A DNA stretch of 32,500 nt, from the NCBI GenBank assembly GCA_037447655.1, contig JBBHKE010000715.1, positions 1 through 32,500 of the forward strand. Reading direction: 5' to 3'. Position 1 is the first letter of the stretch, and each line of letters opens with the position of its first letter. Origin of the DNA: Zygnema cylindricum. Taxonomy: Eukaryota > Streptophyta > Zygnematophyceae > Zygnematales > Zygnemataceae. The position numbers were made by a program, and so were the translations under genes. Shown here piece after piece: positions 20,001 through 31,361 of the stretch. A model generated the notes under the pieces. It worked only from the letters and a program-made list of their open reading frames with translations, made no database searches and had not been told where the DNA came from.

Positions 20001-23000
20001 GCAGACGAAATTGAACAGAAAGTACTACAATCTCCTGAAGTCGGTGAGCGATGTTATCTTTTTTTTTCTCTCCTTTTTTTATCTTTTTTTGGTGATTTTC
20101 AAGGTTTTCATCGTACGAATCTTATTAGGCTCTGAAAGTCTGATTTGTCAAGTCATTTATCACTGGACAATCTTTGTTTTTCGACGTTCTGATTTTTATG
20201 TTGTTTTATTTTTTTATCTTTCTGAAGTTTTTGATGTATTTTTTCTTTTCTTTCTTCTTTTTCATGCCAGAGATTGGCACATGTGTGGAAGTACCTTTCT
20301 TACATCGTCCTTCTATACTTTTTGATTTTTTTTGACGTGCTTTTTTCTTTTTCTTTTTGTGCCAGGAATTGGTCCATATGTGGAAGTATCTTTCTTTCAT
20401 CGTCCTTCTAGAACACTGCTTGTCACAGATGCGGTTATTCTTGTCCCACGGAAACCACCGGCTGTGGTTCGAAAAGAGGCATTTTTGCAAGCTGCAAAAA
20501 ATGGTCTCGCAGTTCAGATATTAAGTAAAGGGAAAGAGATTCCTAAGGAGCCTGTGGAGGACACGCCAGCTACCCGACAGAAAGGTACAATGCTGATCGC
20601 TATTAGTAGTCAAGGTTCTTTTCTCACTCTACAATTCCTCGGTTTTTAATCCTGACATCATGATCTAAAAACGAACCGCCACTTTTCGATTTATTCCCTC
20701 GAAAAGCCAACGGTATTCCCCGCTAACACTAATAGCAATGAGCAGTATACTTTGCCATATGATTCACTGGAATGAGGTTGTCTTTTAGAATAAATACGTT
20801 TTGAGATTAAACCGGTTAAAAGAAAATATGTGTTGGTATTTTCTAGCAGATTGTTTATGAGGATTAGGTAGGTGGTTTCCTGTTTTTGGATATATTTTCT
20901 TTGACCCAACCGCAAACTTTTGAGAGTTCTTTTCATGGACGCATTTTACACGGAGTTTTGATTGATTCCCAAAGCTTTTGACTTATGTAGATTGAAATTT
21001 TTTGCTCTTAATGTGTCATCAAACTGACAGCAGAAAAGGATATAAAAATCTCATCAGATCAAATGTGGTGACTACTTAGTCCCTTATGCTGGGACATTTT
21101 GACTCCTATCAGCTTTGTCCTTTTTCCTAACCTTATGAAGCTCTATGCCTGAATTTTAGACATTATATCACTACTACGTCTTTTCTCTTTTTGCCTCTGA
21201 ATCTCGTTTTTGTTCATGCAAAATAGTTTAATTTTCCTTCCGAAATGGACAGTCTGAAGGTAAGACTCAATATCAGTTGAAGTACATATTAAGGTCATCA
21301 ATCTTACTTGGCAAGTAAAAACTTAAACACAATATCAATGCACGGTAACTGTACCAGGATATGAACTGAAATTGCAGAATTCAAACTTAAAACCTGGAAA
21401 GCTGAACACTTTTGTCTCATGATCGTACAGACACTAAGCTCACTGATGTAAATTTTCTAAATTAATTTTCCTCTCACTGAAGTTAACCGGAACTGTTTGA
21501 AGTTAACTGTCCCCTCACTAAACTGAACCGTGTTCTATACTGCAGGATGGCAACGTATGGTTTTGCAGATTCTGTTTTTTGGTCCCTCAAATTTGCTCGA
21601 GCCAAATGAGACATTTCAGCAAATTTCGGAGCGCCTTATTGTGTCCCCTGTTGTTAAAACATTGGTTTTCAACAAAGTTCCTGACCAGGTCAGGAAAACA
21701 CTAACTTCTTCACTGTGAATTTTTTTCAGAATTGGGATTTTTAGAGTTTTAGTCCATGTATGTACTGGGGGATTCCAGTGCAAGATGACTCTTTTATCAC
21801 TATTAGAGTCAAACCATTTATCTCGTTGTATTAATACTCCAGTTTCTTACCAGGTAACACTCTTTTTCCTTCCATTGGTGGTTTCATAGCAAAAAATCCA
21901 AAGCATACACGGAGAAATAAACAACTCTGAGTGCCTGAAAAATGTTTAATTTGTATCGAAGGGAATTAGTTTTGAATTGCAGCCTGAGCATCACTCATTT
22001 AGGACCCTATATCAACAATTAGTATCCAGGATAATGATTTCATTTGTTCTCAATATTTTTTTTTTGTTATCGTCAGGGTTTTCAGTGTTAATTTTATCTG
22101 CTTTGTCCTATTATTTAAGTATTGTTGGTTTGCATCCTATCGAGATAGTGAAAGGTAACAAGGAAAAAATTAGTGGGGATGTCGGAATGTTGAGAGAAAT
22201 GGTGTGAACAAAATAGGGGGGAGACAGGATCAGGAAGTAAAGTACACCAACCATCGATTCTAGAGTTAACAAATTATAAGCGTTGACACGTCATTTGAAT
22301 TAACTACACCAGATTATGTTTTCCACGTGGCTCATCATGTCCCATTCACCTAAATAGTGTTCCTTACAGTGATTTATCCCAGAGAAACACTCAATGTAAT
22401 TAACTCTATTAGTGATGGACAGTATAGTGTCTGATTTTGGAGCACTGTTTACATTGTCAATTTTGAAACAGTGAATGATAGCTTGGTAATGACGTTACAG
22501 AAATGGAAACAAAACTCCACAAACACCAGTTTGGTGTGTATATTTTGGAATATACTGTAGTGTTGGTAACATTTGTGGCTCCCAAATTCACTGTATCCAC
22601 ATTAATACCAGCGTTTTCTTCATGCAAAAGAGAAACGCCCTATGTAATGGAATTTAACAAATTGACGAGTTTCTTGTTTATGTGATTTTTTTTCCTTTGC
22701 CTTTATCATTAATGTTAATATTGCTATCTAGCAAAAATATCTTCCAAAACCGGATTAACTCCAAGAATTTTAGGGAATCTGTCCTCATCCCAGTAATTGT
22801 ACAACGTCAATAAACCAAAGGTAAAAGACTTAAACGTCTGAAAGTCGCAACTGTATTTATTTTTTGGGTGGGAATTTACAGGTTAAGTTGTGGACGGATA
22901 GTATGGCAAGTGAATGGAAATTTCGGCAAATAATTCCCGCCCATTTTGCAGCTCCAATAAAAGCTGGTCCAAACGACTTACGAGCGACTTTTTCGTTTCT

Positions 23001-23181
23001 CGATGATCTTGTTTCAGAACCACCGGTTCAAGAAAAAGGTTTCTTGCAAGTTTTTAACAAGTTTTTGAGTAAAGGAGCGGCGTTTTTCTCGGGAGAGGAT
23101 ATGAAGACTTTAAGCAGTCTGGATAGTTTACTTGTTTCCGTGGGAGCCGTGAAAAAGACGGTTTCGGGAAGGAGCCGGTAA
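17085..23181 (+). CDS. DUF4336 protein, probably plastid-targeted (spliced, complete)
   Basis: Exons are 17085-17366, 18897-19046, a candidate 13-nt microexon 19149-19161, 19759-20043, 20366-20584, 21546-21688 and 22882-23181 (TAA). All borders are GT..AG and the total is 1392 nt, 463 codons plus stop. The first 70 or so residues are rich in Ser, Thr and Lys with few acids, as in chloroplast transit peptides. The conserved body shows GRIWMFEQEQG, GGLWVHAPIAPT, HIILPTFAYEHKVYVGPF, VWIAPAQWSWPLNLP, TPWADEIE, GPYVEVSFFHRPSRTLLVTD, GPSNLLEPNE and IIPAHFAAP. DUF4336 proteins occur in plants, algae and cyanobacteria; the function is unknown. The EHK, VTDA and PAHF motifs hint at a metallo-beta-lactamase-like fold (inference). 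The junction between 19046 and 19759 is the weak point: without the microexon the phases disagree. The ATG was chosen as the first in frame; no homologue N-terminus was available. Confidence 0.88.
17399..17622 (+). repeat. 28-bp minisatellite in intron 1
   Basis: About eight 28-bp units typified by GCATTTATTCAGCTTGTTAT plus AATTCAAT, starting 33 bp after the exon 1 donor of the DUF4336 gene. Neighbouring units differ by a few substitutions. Confidence 0.85.
17623..18600. other. Intron 1 sequence of the DUF4336 gene
   Basis: AT-rich intron. Between 18270 and 18600 the word TCTGGAAAATAC/TAGAAAATATTC recurs loosely, suggesting old short tandem units. Fragments such as CTAACACTAATA near 18200 resemble the arm of the inverted-repeat element at 7492. 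No exon was recognised. Confidence 0.5.
18704..18827. mobile_element. MITE-like inverted-repeat element, diverged or deleted copy 3
   Basis: It follows copy 1 from GTATCGCTGATAGTGTTAAC through TTTGCCACTT, TTTCTTCATGCACCCATGTCCGAATTT and CCAATTGGAGG to TTTTACAC, then ends ACGGTGTAC, an inverted match to its start. An extra terminal fragment, GATTCACGGTGTACTGTA, lies at about 18627-18644. It sits in intron 1 and ends 69 bp before exon 2 of the DUF4336 gene. Confidence 0.6.
19660..19755 (+). repeat. Approximately 12-bp repeats before exon 3
   Basis: Units such as CTGAAAAAGTTT, CTCAAAAATTT and GTCAAAAACTT run up to the acceptor of DUF4336 exon 3. The apparent Lys/Phe/Leu-rich reading is a repeat artefact. 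Confidence 0.65.
20266..20317 (+). pseudogene. Decoy copy of the DUF4336 exon 4 start with its 3' splice site
   Basis: The first 49 or so bases of exon 4 and the preceding GCCAG are repeated 95 bp upstream with few changes: GATTGGCACATGTGTGGAAG here against GAATTGGTCCATATGTGGAA in the exon. Joined to exon 3 in phase, it would read EIGTCVEVPFLHRPS and then reach a TGA within about seven codons. It is probably skipped, or a poison exon if used. Confidence 0.85.
20585..21545. other. Intron 4 of the DUF4336 gene
   Basis: Ordinary AT-rich intron. The only notable word is CGCTAACACTAATAGCAATGAGCAGTATAC at about 20719-20748, which resembles a worn terminus of the inverted-repeat element family. No other feature seen. 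Confidence 0.5.
21689..22881. other. Intron 5 of the DUF4336 gene
   Basis: AT-rich intron of 1193 bp. Short open frames in it lack homology and acceptable borders. A T-rich stretch precedes the 3' splice site at 22881. Confidence 0.5.
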
Positions 23182-24961
23182 AAAAAAAACACGGTGTAAG
23201 TAAAAAAACCGTAATCACAAAAAACGGTTTATTTTAAGGATATTTTTCTCTGAAGGTTACACCAAAATTTATTTATCTTTTTTCCTTTTTAAGGTCGGTC
23301 GTAAGCTGTCAGAAGTAGAATCTGAAAAAATTGCATAGTTAAGGGTTTGTACTGGGGAAATTAGTTGAGAGATATCATCGGTTTCTCCCTGTTTTAATAT
23401 CTGAAAGTAGTTTTTTTCTAGGGAAACGAAGGAAAATGCGCAACAATAACTGTGTTTTAGTTTTTATGAAAAGTACAACATTTTGTTCTGTTAAAGTTTT
23501 ACCTACCTTTACCCACCTTTCTCTCTGTTTTTTCTCTCTCTCATGCAATTTTTTTTTGGGATTGTTAAGGCTGACAATCTTAAATGTCAATAAATAATAA
23601 TAAATCCAATTGTTCGAAACCAATTGGAAATGCTATATTATATATTAATTAATATTATTATATTGCGGTAACCCTATAAGATGCGCGTATTTTATGTTAT
23701 GATGTGCATATAGTTATTCCATGTAACATTCCCATTTTCTTTCGCACATTTAAACTATATATTGGGAGCATATATTATTGCTGAATCCATATGCTAATGT
23801 TGGAAAATGGTTGTATTTCTTGTAAATTAACATCTTTTTTTTTTGTATGTTAACTATCATACATCTGTTGAACTTCATTGTGACGCTTGGTTTTATCTCT
23901 TCTTCCTGGTTCTTGTTTATATTCTTTCCTCTTTTTTTTGTTTAGGGTTTTGTATGCTTTCTAAAGTTCAGTTATGGCTATCTTCCTTATGATGTAAATT
24001 TCTTATTGCTAATTACCTGCGGCCCGTGTGAAATTTGAAATACGGGAATTTTTGGTTCGCAAGTGACTCTGTACAAAAATTTCACAAATTTTAACTTTAA
24101 GCATCGTTATAGATGGTACATTCAGGTTTTTTTCAATTTTTAGAGCTATTAAAATTTTGTATACTGTGCACTTGTATTGATAAGGTGGCCATAAAAGTGA
24201 ATAAAGTTCTTAGGTTTCCACCTATAGACCTGCACGTTCTATGTATAATCTCCTTTTTATATCTCAGAATTAATAGGTCTAATACATCTCTATGATCTGT
24301 TAGGAGAAAAGTGTATTTGGTCGAGTTGGGTTGGACCTTGATTTCATTTCTGTTAGTAATAAAATGATCTGACTATCCATACTTGATGTTTTGGTTGCCA
24401 CGATATGAGAACACTTTATTTGTTCACTTCTTTATTAAAGACGCGATTTTTTCATGTTCATTTTGTGCTTGTTGTTCTTGTCTGTGTACTTTGTTCTCTT
24501 GTTTGCCTTTTTTTTCGTGAGTTAGTTTCTTTTGCGCTGTACTTCGATTTGTTTGTTTACCTTCGTTTTCGTGATTTCGATCTCGCTTTGTTTTCCGGGC
24601 TCTTTCGTTTCCATGTTCTCATATGATTTAATGAAGTTCATTACATTTCAAAAAACTGTCCATTTCGCAACTTTTTCAGACGTGAGTCGTTTAATAGCCG
24701 TGGGTTTTTTCTCTTATCATTTTGTTTGCCTTTTTGAGCTTGCGGTGTTATTTGTTTCTTGCTGTTTGATTTTGTATTTTTCTTTTCTATTCCTTCCATC
24801 TAATCAGACGGTATACCATCACGCTTCTAGTTCTAATGTAGAATTTTCCCATTATATTTTTTTCTTGAATAAGCAATATCTAGCAATCTATTTTTACCCA
24901 ATAATTCTGTGCCTCGGACACTAGTCAGATTTTCGGTCCTTTGCTAAATGCAAACACCCTG
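23182..24961. other. 3' flank of the DUF4336 gene
   Basis: T-rich sequence with no credible exon. AATAAATAATAATAAA at about 23590-23605 could serve polyadenylation, but in DNA this AT-rich the match is weak. Open frames at 24400-24924 read as hydrophobic Phe/Leu-rich strings from T-rich DNA. Confidence 0.45.
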
Positions 24962-25312
24962 AGTGGGAGTGGGAAAGGAAAGAGAGGGAGAGGGAGGCGG
25001 AGAGAAGGCGGAGAGGAAAGACAAGAGGGAGAGGGAGGGGGGGAGGGAGAGGGAGATGAAAGTGAGGGAGAGGGAGATGAAAGTGAGGGAGAGGGAGATG
25101 AAAGTGAGAGAGAGGGAGAAAGAGAGGAAAGACAAGAGGGAGAGAGAGGGGGGGAGGGAGAGGGAGAAGGAGATAGAGACAGAGAGAGAGACAGAGAGAG
25201 AGGGAGGGGGGGGAGGGAGACGGAGAAGGAGATAGAGACAGAGAGAGAGACGGAGAGGAAGACAAAGGAAGAGGGAGAGCGAGAGGAAGAGAAAGAAAGA
25301 GAGGGGGGACAT
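24962..25312 (+). repeat. Polypurine tract with internal tandem repeats
   Basis: G/A-rich sequence including three copies of GGGAGAGGGAGATGAAAGTGA, and two longer units containing GAGAAGGAGATAGAGACAGA at about 25164 and 25225. It is intergenic, between the two convergent genes. Confidence 0.93.
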
Positions 25313-25659
25313 TAAGAATACTACAGGTCATGATCGTCTCCCAGCACTTTCCATCTTATTACATATCATTGTAAACTTTTGTGTCCATATTTAGGATGGA
25401 TTGATAATATTTATTTAGGATTTATTGGAATTATTTATTTGATAACGCCTTCAATTAAACTAGGAAACCAGTACATTATTTACCAACAAAAACTAAGACG
25501 GCGCCATTTAAAATAAAGCCGTAACAACATTAAACTTTTTTAGAAGTTTCGGTTTTTCAGGATCCATATAAGAGGACAAAAGTTCCACACAAAGTTCCAC
25601 TTTTCTTAAAATACCCCATCATAAGTACAAAACTAAATAATAATTATAATAATAATAAT

Positions 25660-26551
25660 TAGTGTTGTGTATCGGTAAAAAACTTATCGCGATAACACCG
25701 ATACCGATAGTTATCGGTTATCGAACGGTCAGAGATTCCGATATATCGGTCTGGGACCAACAAATTCCATATCGGCGATAACTTAAAAAATATATAGTAT
25801 GCATACAATAGCACTTTATAACATACTGTATTATTTTATTGATTTTATATAGCGTGGCATGCCACGTATAAAAATCTGTTCCGTTACCGTTTAGCTGCAA
25901 TTTATTACGGACAGCGCAGCATATAAACGTTGGCCGGTTAACTGAACAAAAATTTTACGGCGACGTACGTAATTTTACCAAAAACTGGTGAACATGGAAC
26001 TGTAAAAGGACGGCGCACACAAAAGTACAACGGACGCAAAATAACATTCTTCGCGCCGCCGAAATCGAACGGACGACTTGGAATGAGAAAACAAGAGCGG
26101 ACGGCCAGCGTGAGCGCCAGCATCCGGAATGGCTCTTTTGGCAGCTTATGCCAAAAAAGCTGACAGGTTGACACGTGGCAGGTCCCCAGTGGATCTCAAG
26201 GAATAAAGGGACAAAGCCATGGCGTCGGATGTGAAAGGTACATCGTTTTTACTGGATCCGTATCAAAACCGTACAGATCTCATGGCGGCTACTGTACTTT
26301 CTGTGCTTGTACACAACCGGAGAATAAGACGTACAGTTGAGTGTACAGGCCGTACATTTATCTGTACGGTCCGTACAGTTATCGCCGATAATAATCGTTA
26401 TCGGCATTATCGACGATAATTACCCGATATTATCGGCTACTTATCGGCGATAAGACCGATTTCGATATATCGTACCAATATATCGATTATCGGATACCCG
26501 AAAAAAGGCCCATATCGGTTATCGGCAAATCCTTACCGATACACAACACTT
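25660..26551. mobile_element. Non-autonomous hAT-like DNA transposon, 892 bp
   Basis: The left end TAGTGTTGTGTATCGGTAA and the right end TTACCGATACACAACACTT are inverted repeats, mismatching only at the outermost base. The element is flanked by ATAATAAT at 25652-25659 and 26552-26559, an 8-bp duplication as expected for hAT elements, although the surrounding AAT-repeat DNA weakens that evidence. Both subterminal regions are packed with TATCGG/CGATAA words, likely transposase binding sites. The interior (about 25900-26390) has higher GC content and GTACAG/GTACGG palindromes but no transposase. The 78-codon reverse frame inside has no recognisable domain. Confidence 0.8.
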
Positions 26552-26559
26552 ATAATAAT

Positions 26560-27282
26560 AATAATAACAATAATAATTAATTATGACATTTGTGCCATGA
26601 TACACAAGACATGACAGGCCTTGCTTTGTCACGTCACATTGCCGATTCCCTCAAGAGATAGTTTTTTGGAACGGTTTTTGACTGATTTTTTCTTCTTTTT
26701 TTGGTTTTTTGTTTCATTATTTGTTTTATTTCAAATCTCTATTTGAGATTTCTCTATTTAAGATTTGAATAACTACCGATTCAAATGATTCAATATTTGA
26801 AAATTAGTGTACAATAAGAGGAGAGAAAATCTCAAAGGAAACCCTTAAGTGAAATAGAAAACATTGATTGTATAAAAGATTGTTATTTGTGTGAATCTTT
26901 CTCGCTTTTGAACAATGGAAAAAAGCTTCCATAAGAGTACAAAAAAATGGTTTTTTTATTTTTTATTATTCTTTTTTATTCTTTTTTATTCTTAAATGCC
27001 TCCCCTTTCGAACTTTCAAAATGCCAATTTTGACCTCTACAAAAATGTGTTTCAACACTCGATTTCACTAAAAAACAAAAATCGAGGGTTGTTTGACGCT
27101 AAAAACAAAAAATAAGAACACAAACTTTTTTAAGTAACCATGGAAATTGTCGTTTCACCCAGATTTTCTAAACATATCAGATGGGAAACTTTTACTTTTT
27201 TAACTTTTACCGTAAAATGAATGGAAGTTAACATTACTGCAAATTTCGAATCAAACTTTGAATCAATTTTTTCCTCTCACTT
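26560..27282. other. Spacer downstream of the DNAJC25-like gene
   Basis: AT-rich with (TTTTTATTC)n-like runs at 26950-26995. It presumably includes the 3' UTR of the minus-strand J-protein gene. No other feature recognised. Confidence 0.45.
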
Positions 27283-30200
27283 TTATCTCCGTCTCCGGGT
27301 CCGGGACTCCTTTCGAGACTCTTCCCTAAACGCCTCCATATTTTCCTTTTTCCACAATTTCCACGAGATAAGTCTATCCCTTTCCGCAGGATCTGGAAAT
27401 CCACAGTAAATATGAACACATTTATATTTTCGTTCAATGGAAAAAAAAAGGGAAAACAAAAAGAAAACGAAGAAAAATAAAGAGAGAAAAACAAATAAGA
27501 AAAACACAGGAGAAAAAAAACTTACTTTTTCCTAAACACCTTCCTTCAGATTTATTTACTTTTTCCCCTTGCTTTTTTACCTTACCTCTCTTTCGTCTGT
27601 TCTGATAGAGTAGAACTAATACAGGGAAAGAACACAGAAGGAATAGCGGAAAACATATACATAGAACACACACACACACACACATATATACATATCTATT
27701 TTTATACATATCTACATATAAATATATATAAAATGCAATAAAACAGTAGGTGGTGTATAAGTGTGAATATCACGGGAAAAGGGAAGCAATCATCGATGTT
27801 TACAGCGGTAAAATACCGAGGGAGTTTTCTGTTGAAAAACCATTTTTTGAGGGTAAAATTAATGCGGTTTCTAAAGGGTGACTGTTTTCGAAAAGAGTTA
27901 TCTACCGACTGGAATAGGAAGTTGAAAGGAGCTACTCTAAAGCTTGAAAGAAGGAGAGGGAGAGGGAGAGGGAGAGGGAGGGAGAGGGAGAGGGAGAGGG
28001 AGGGGGAGGGGGAGGGGGAGGGGGAGGGGGAGGGGGAGGGGGAGGGGGAGGGGGAGGGGGAGGGGGAGGGGGGAGGGGGAGGGGGAGGGGGAGGGGGAGG
28101 GGGAGGGGGAGGGGGGAGGGGGAGGGGGAGGGGGAGGGGGAGGGGGAGGGGAGGGGGAGGGGGAGGGGGAGGGGGAGGGGGAGGGGGAGGGGGAGGGGAG
28201 GGAGAGGGAGAGGGAGAGGGAGAGGGAGAGGGAGAGGGAGAGGGAGAGGGAAGAGTGAGTTAGAGAATTTTAAAGAATTTTAGGGAGAAAGAAAGAAAGG
28301 GTTTTTGAAAGAGAGGGCGAGAGGGCGAGAGAGAGAGAGAGAGAGAGATGGACTCACCCATGGATTGCCACTGCTTTGAAAACATTCCGAGGGCGACTCG
28401 AGTGAGGTAAGACGCGTCATTCCAAGCATAGGGCTGACGCAAATAGGTGTACTGGTATAGCCAGGATCCTTGCCATAACAAAAGCTGTAAAAAAAGAAAA
28501 ACATAAATGTTTATAATGTGTATACACATGGGGAAGAGCAAAAAGAAAAAAAGAAAAATGAAATCAAGCCAAGAAACAGAGGAAAAGGAGAAGAGATATA
28601 TGTATACACATATGATGAGAGCAAAAGAAAGATATTAAAATTGGCACTAAGGCAAGAAACAAAGGAAAAGAAGAAGACCCAAAACTTAAATTAGTTGGAA
28701 CCAAAATTGACAACAGCAAAAAAAAAAAAAAAAAAAGGGTGCAGTTGAAGAAACGATTTGATTTACATGCCGAAGAACTATAATCGGCAACTTATTTTAC
28801 AAGTTCATATAAACCATTAACTAACTTTCAATTCATAGGAATTGTTATGTGAACATTGACTCTTGTTGTTAATCAGACAAACCTTGCCAATAGTCAACGG
28901 CAGAAGGACAAAACGAGTCCCAATAAGACGCCATGGAGACGGTTTTTCTGCCCCATGGATTTGAAGGTCCAGCTCCTTCTCCATATCCTCTAAAGCTTCT
29001 CCCCTGTCAAAACATTTGTAAATTGGTTAATCGATTAATTGGAAAATAGGTGAATCAGCAAATTGGTTAATTGGTAAATGGGTAAATGGGTATTGTTAAA
29101 ATAAACAGTCCAAGAAAAGAATTATATTAGACAGAACACGAAGGAAAAAAAATGAAAAGAAAACAAAATGACTTTATTGGTCCGATCTTACAACTCCATG
29201 TTTGTTTGTCCCTCATTACTAAGATAAATATTTAAACAAATGAGAAGGGTAACCAAGCCATACTTTTATTAGACAAAACATAAAAAAAAATGAATAAGAA
29301 AAATTTATTTGACGAATTAAAAAATCTTCCAATTCCACATTTTTTTGCTCCTTCGGTGCTACGACAATTTTGTAAAACAAATAAAAGAGATAACGGGGAC
29401 AAAATTTCATACAAAAAGATAAATAAAAAAAAACAAAAACAAAAAAACATACATTTCTTGCAGTTTATGTCTCCAGACACTATATATATATCAAACAGAA
29501 TACAAAAAAAATAAAGCAAAAACAAAAACCGATGACGACATGAATCATAAAACACCCTACAAAGATGCTAAAACAACTCTAAAAAACCATAGGAAACCCT
29601 AGAAAAACTTCAAAAAAACACTGAAAAACCATAAAAAAACCATAGAAAAAAATGTTTCCACACCTTAACTTCCCTGTCGATCCCTTTTTCCGGTTGGAAA
29701 TACTTTCTAATATCTCTGCTTCCATCGCTCAAAAAACGATGACATGAACCATAAAACATCCTAAAATCAACCTAAAAAACCCTAAAAAAAACTTAAAATA
29801 TTGTTTTCGTACCTTATTTTTCCCTTCGATCCCTTTTTCCGGTTGGAGTTACTTCCTAACTTTTCTGCTTCCATCGCTTTCAGACGGTTTTTATAAGCTG
29901 GAGTTTGCTTCGCATGTTCGATAGCCTAATAAATTTGTTAACAATAAATAGAAATAATAATTAGACAATAAACAAAACAATAGACAATCTTTAGACAATA
30001 GTTGGACAATAACTAGACTTCAATTTACAAAAAAATCCTTTAAATATACAAAACTTTACTTTAAATCTACATCCTAGAACAGCCTAGCCTTCCTGATTCC
30101 GTAGTCAGAAGGAAATTTACTAACCAAAATTGAAAATAATTGTACCAAAATTTTCAGAATTTTACTTTAAATTGACATCCTAAAAAGCCTAGTCTGTATG

Positions 30201-31267
30201 ATTCCATAGTCAGGAAAAACAAAATTAGAAATAATAAAACAAAAAATTGCAAAACTTTACTTCAATTTTACATCCTAAACATTCTGATGAAAAAGAATTG
30301 GTCAAAGTCAAAATTGGCTACAAATATGTTAATGACAGTTTAAGGTAGACTTGGTCAAAGATATTAAAAACCTGTAAAAGATGATTACAAATTGGTAATG
30401 TCTCAGACTCTTCTCTTCTCTTCTCTCTCTCTTCTTACCTGATAATAACGCAAGGAATCGTTCAAATATTGGAAGAGCGACAATATTACTAAAACTCCAA
30501 TCAAAATCGCACGAACATCCTGTTTTCCCTCAGTCCCCAGACACCAAAATAAATAAATAATTTGTCAAATAAAAGGTTTTTTGAGGTTTTCTAGGGTTTT
30601 TTAGAGTTAACATAAATGAACATCCTGTTTTCCCTAATCCTGAGACACCAGAAATAATAATGATTCGTCAAAAAAAGGGTTTTTCAAGGTGTATTAAGGT
30701 TTACATAAATGTATGCACTTCCATGAGGCAATTTAAGCAGAGCTCTTAGAGCCTAACACACTGGAGGAGTTTTAAAAAAAGAAAACGAAAAACAAAACAA
30801 AACGGGCTAAAAGAAAAAAAAAAAAAAAGTAGCATAGAAAGAGCTTCACTGAACCCTCAAAAGTATTACGGCACTTATAATTTTAGGGTTTTTCAGGGTT
30901 TTTTAGTTCGAAGCACTCACAGCTTTGGGCTGATAATACGTTTGATAATACCTTGCAGTATTGTAAAGAAACTGCAAAAAGAAACAAAGAAAACAAAAGA
31001 AAATGAAAAAAGGCAAAGCAATACGTCAGTGTATGAATCAAAACCGAACATCAAAATGTAGGAGAAAAAATGAACCTCTTACAATTTAAATTTTACAATT
31101 TACATTTTAAGTTTCGGCTTGAGGTCACCAACTCGGAGCAAAACTAATTTAAAAAGTCATCTTTCCACACTTGTGGGGTAAATATAGTGTTAATAATGGT
31201 CAATAATCACCATAGTTGTACAAAAAATGTACTCTTTCATAAGATCGTAGAGTTTTCTGTACGAATT

Positions 31268-31361
<94 letters not shown>

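Noticed and set aside
24405-24924. Two overlapping hydrophobic plus-strand ORFs
   Set aside because: Phe/Leu/Val-rich because the DNA is T-rich; no recognised motif, neighbour or border.
25938-26174. 78-codon reverse ORF inside the hAT-like element as a transposase fragment
   Set aside because: No hAT dimerisation or zinc-finger motif is visible, and the frame has no continuation.
27763-28263. 166-codon Gly/Glu/Arg ORF
   Set aside because: Encoded by the GGGGGA/GGGAGA array in an intron of the reverse-strand gene.
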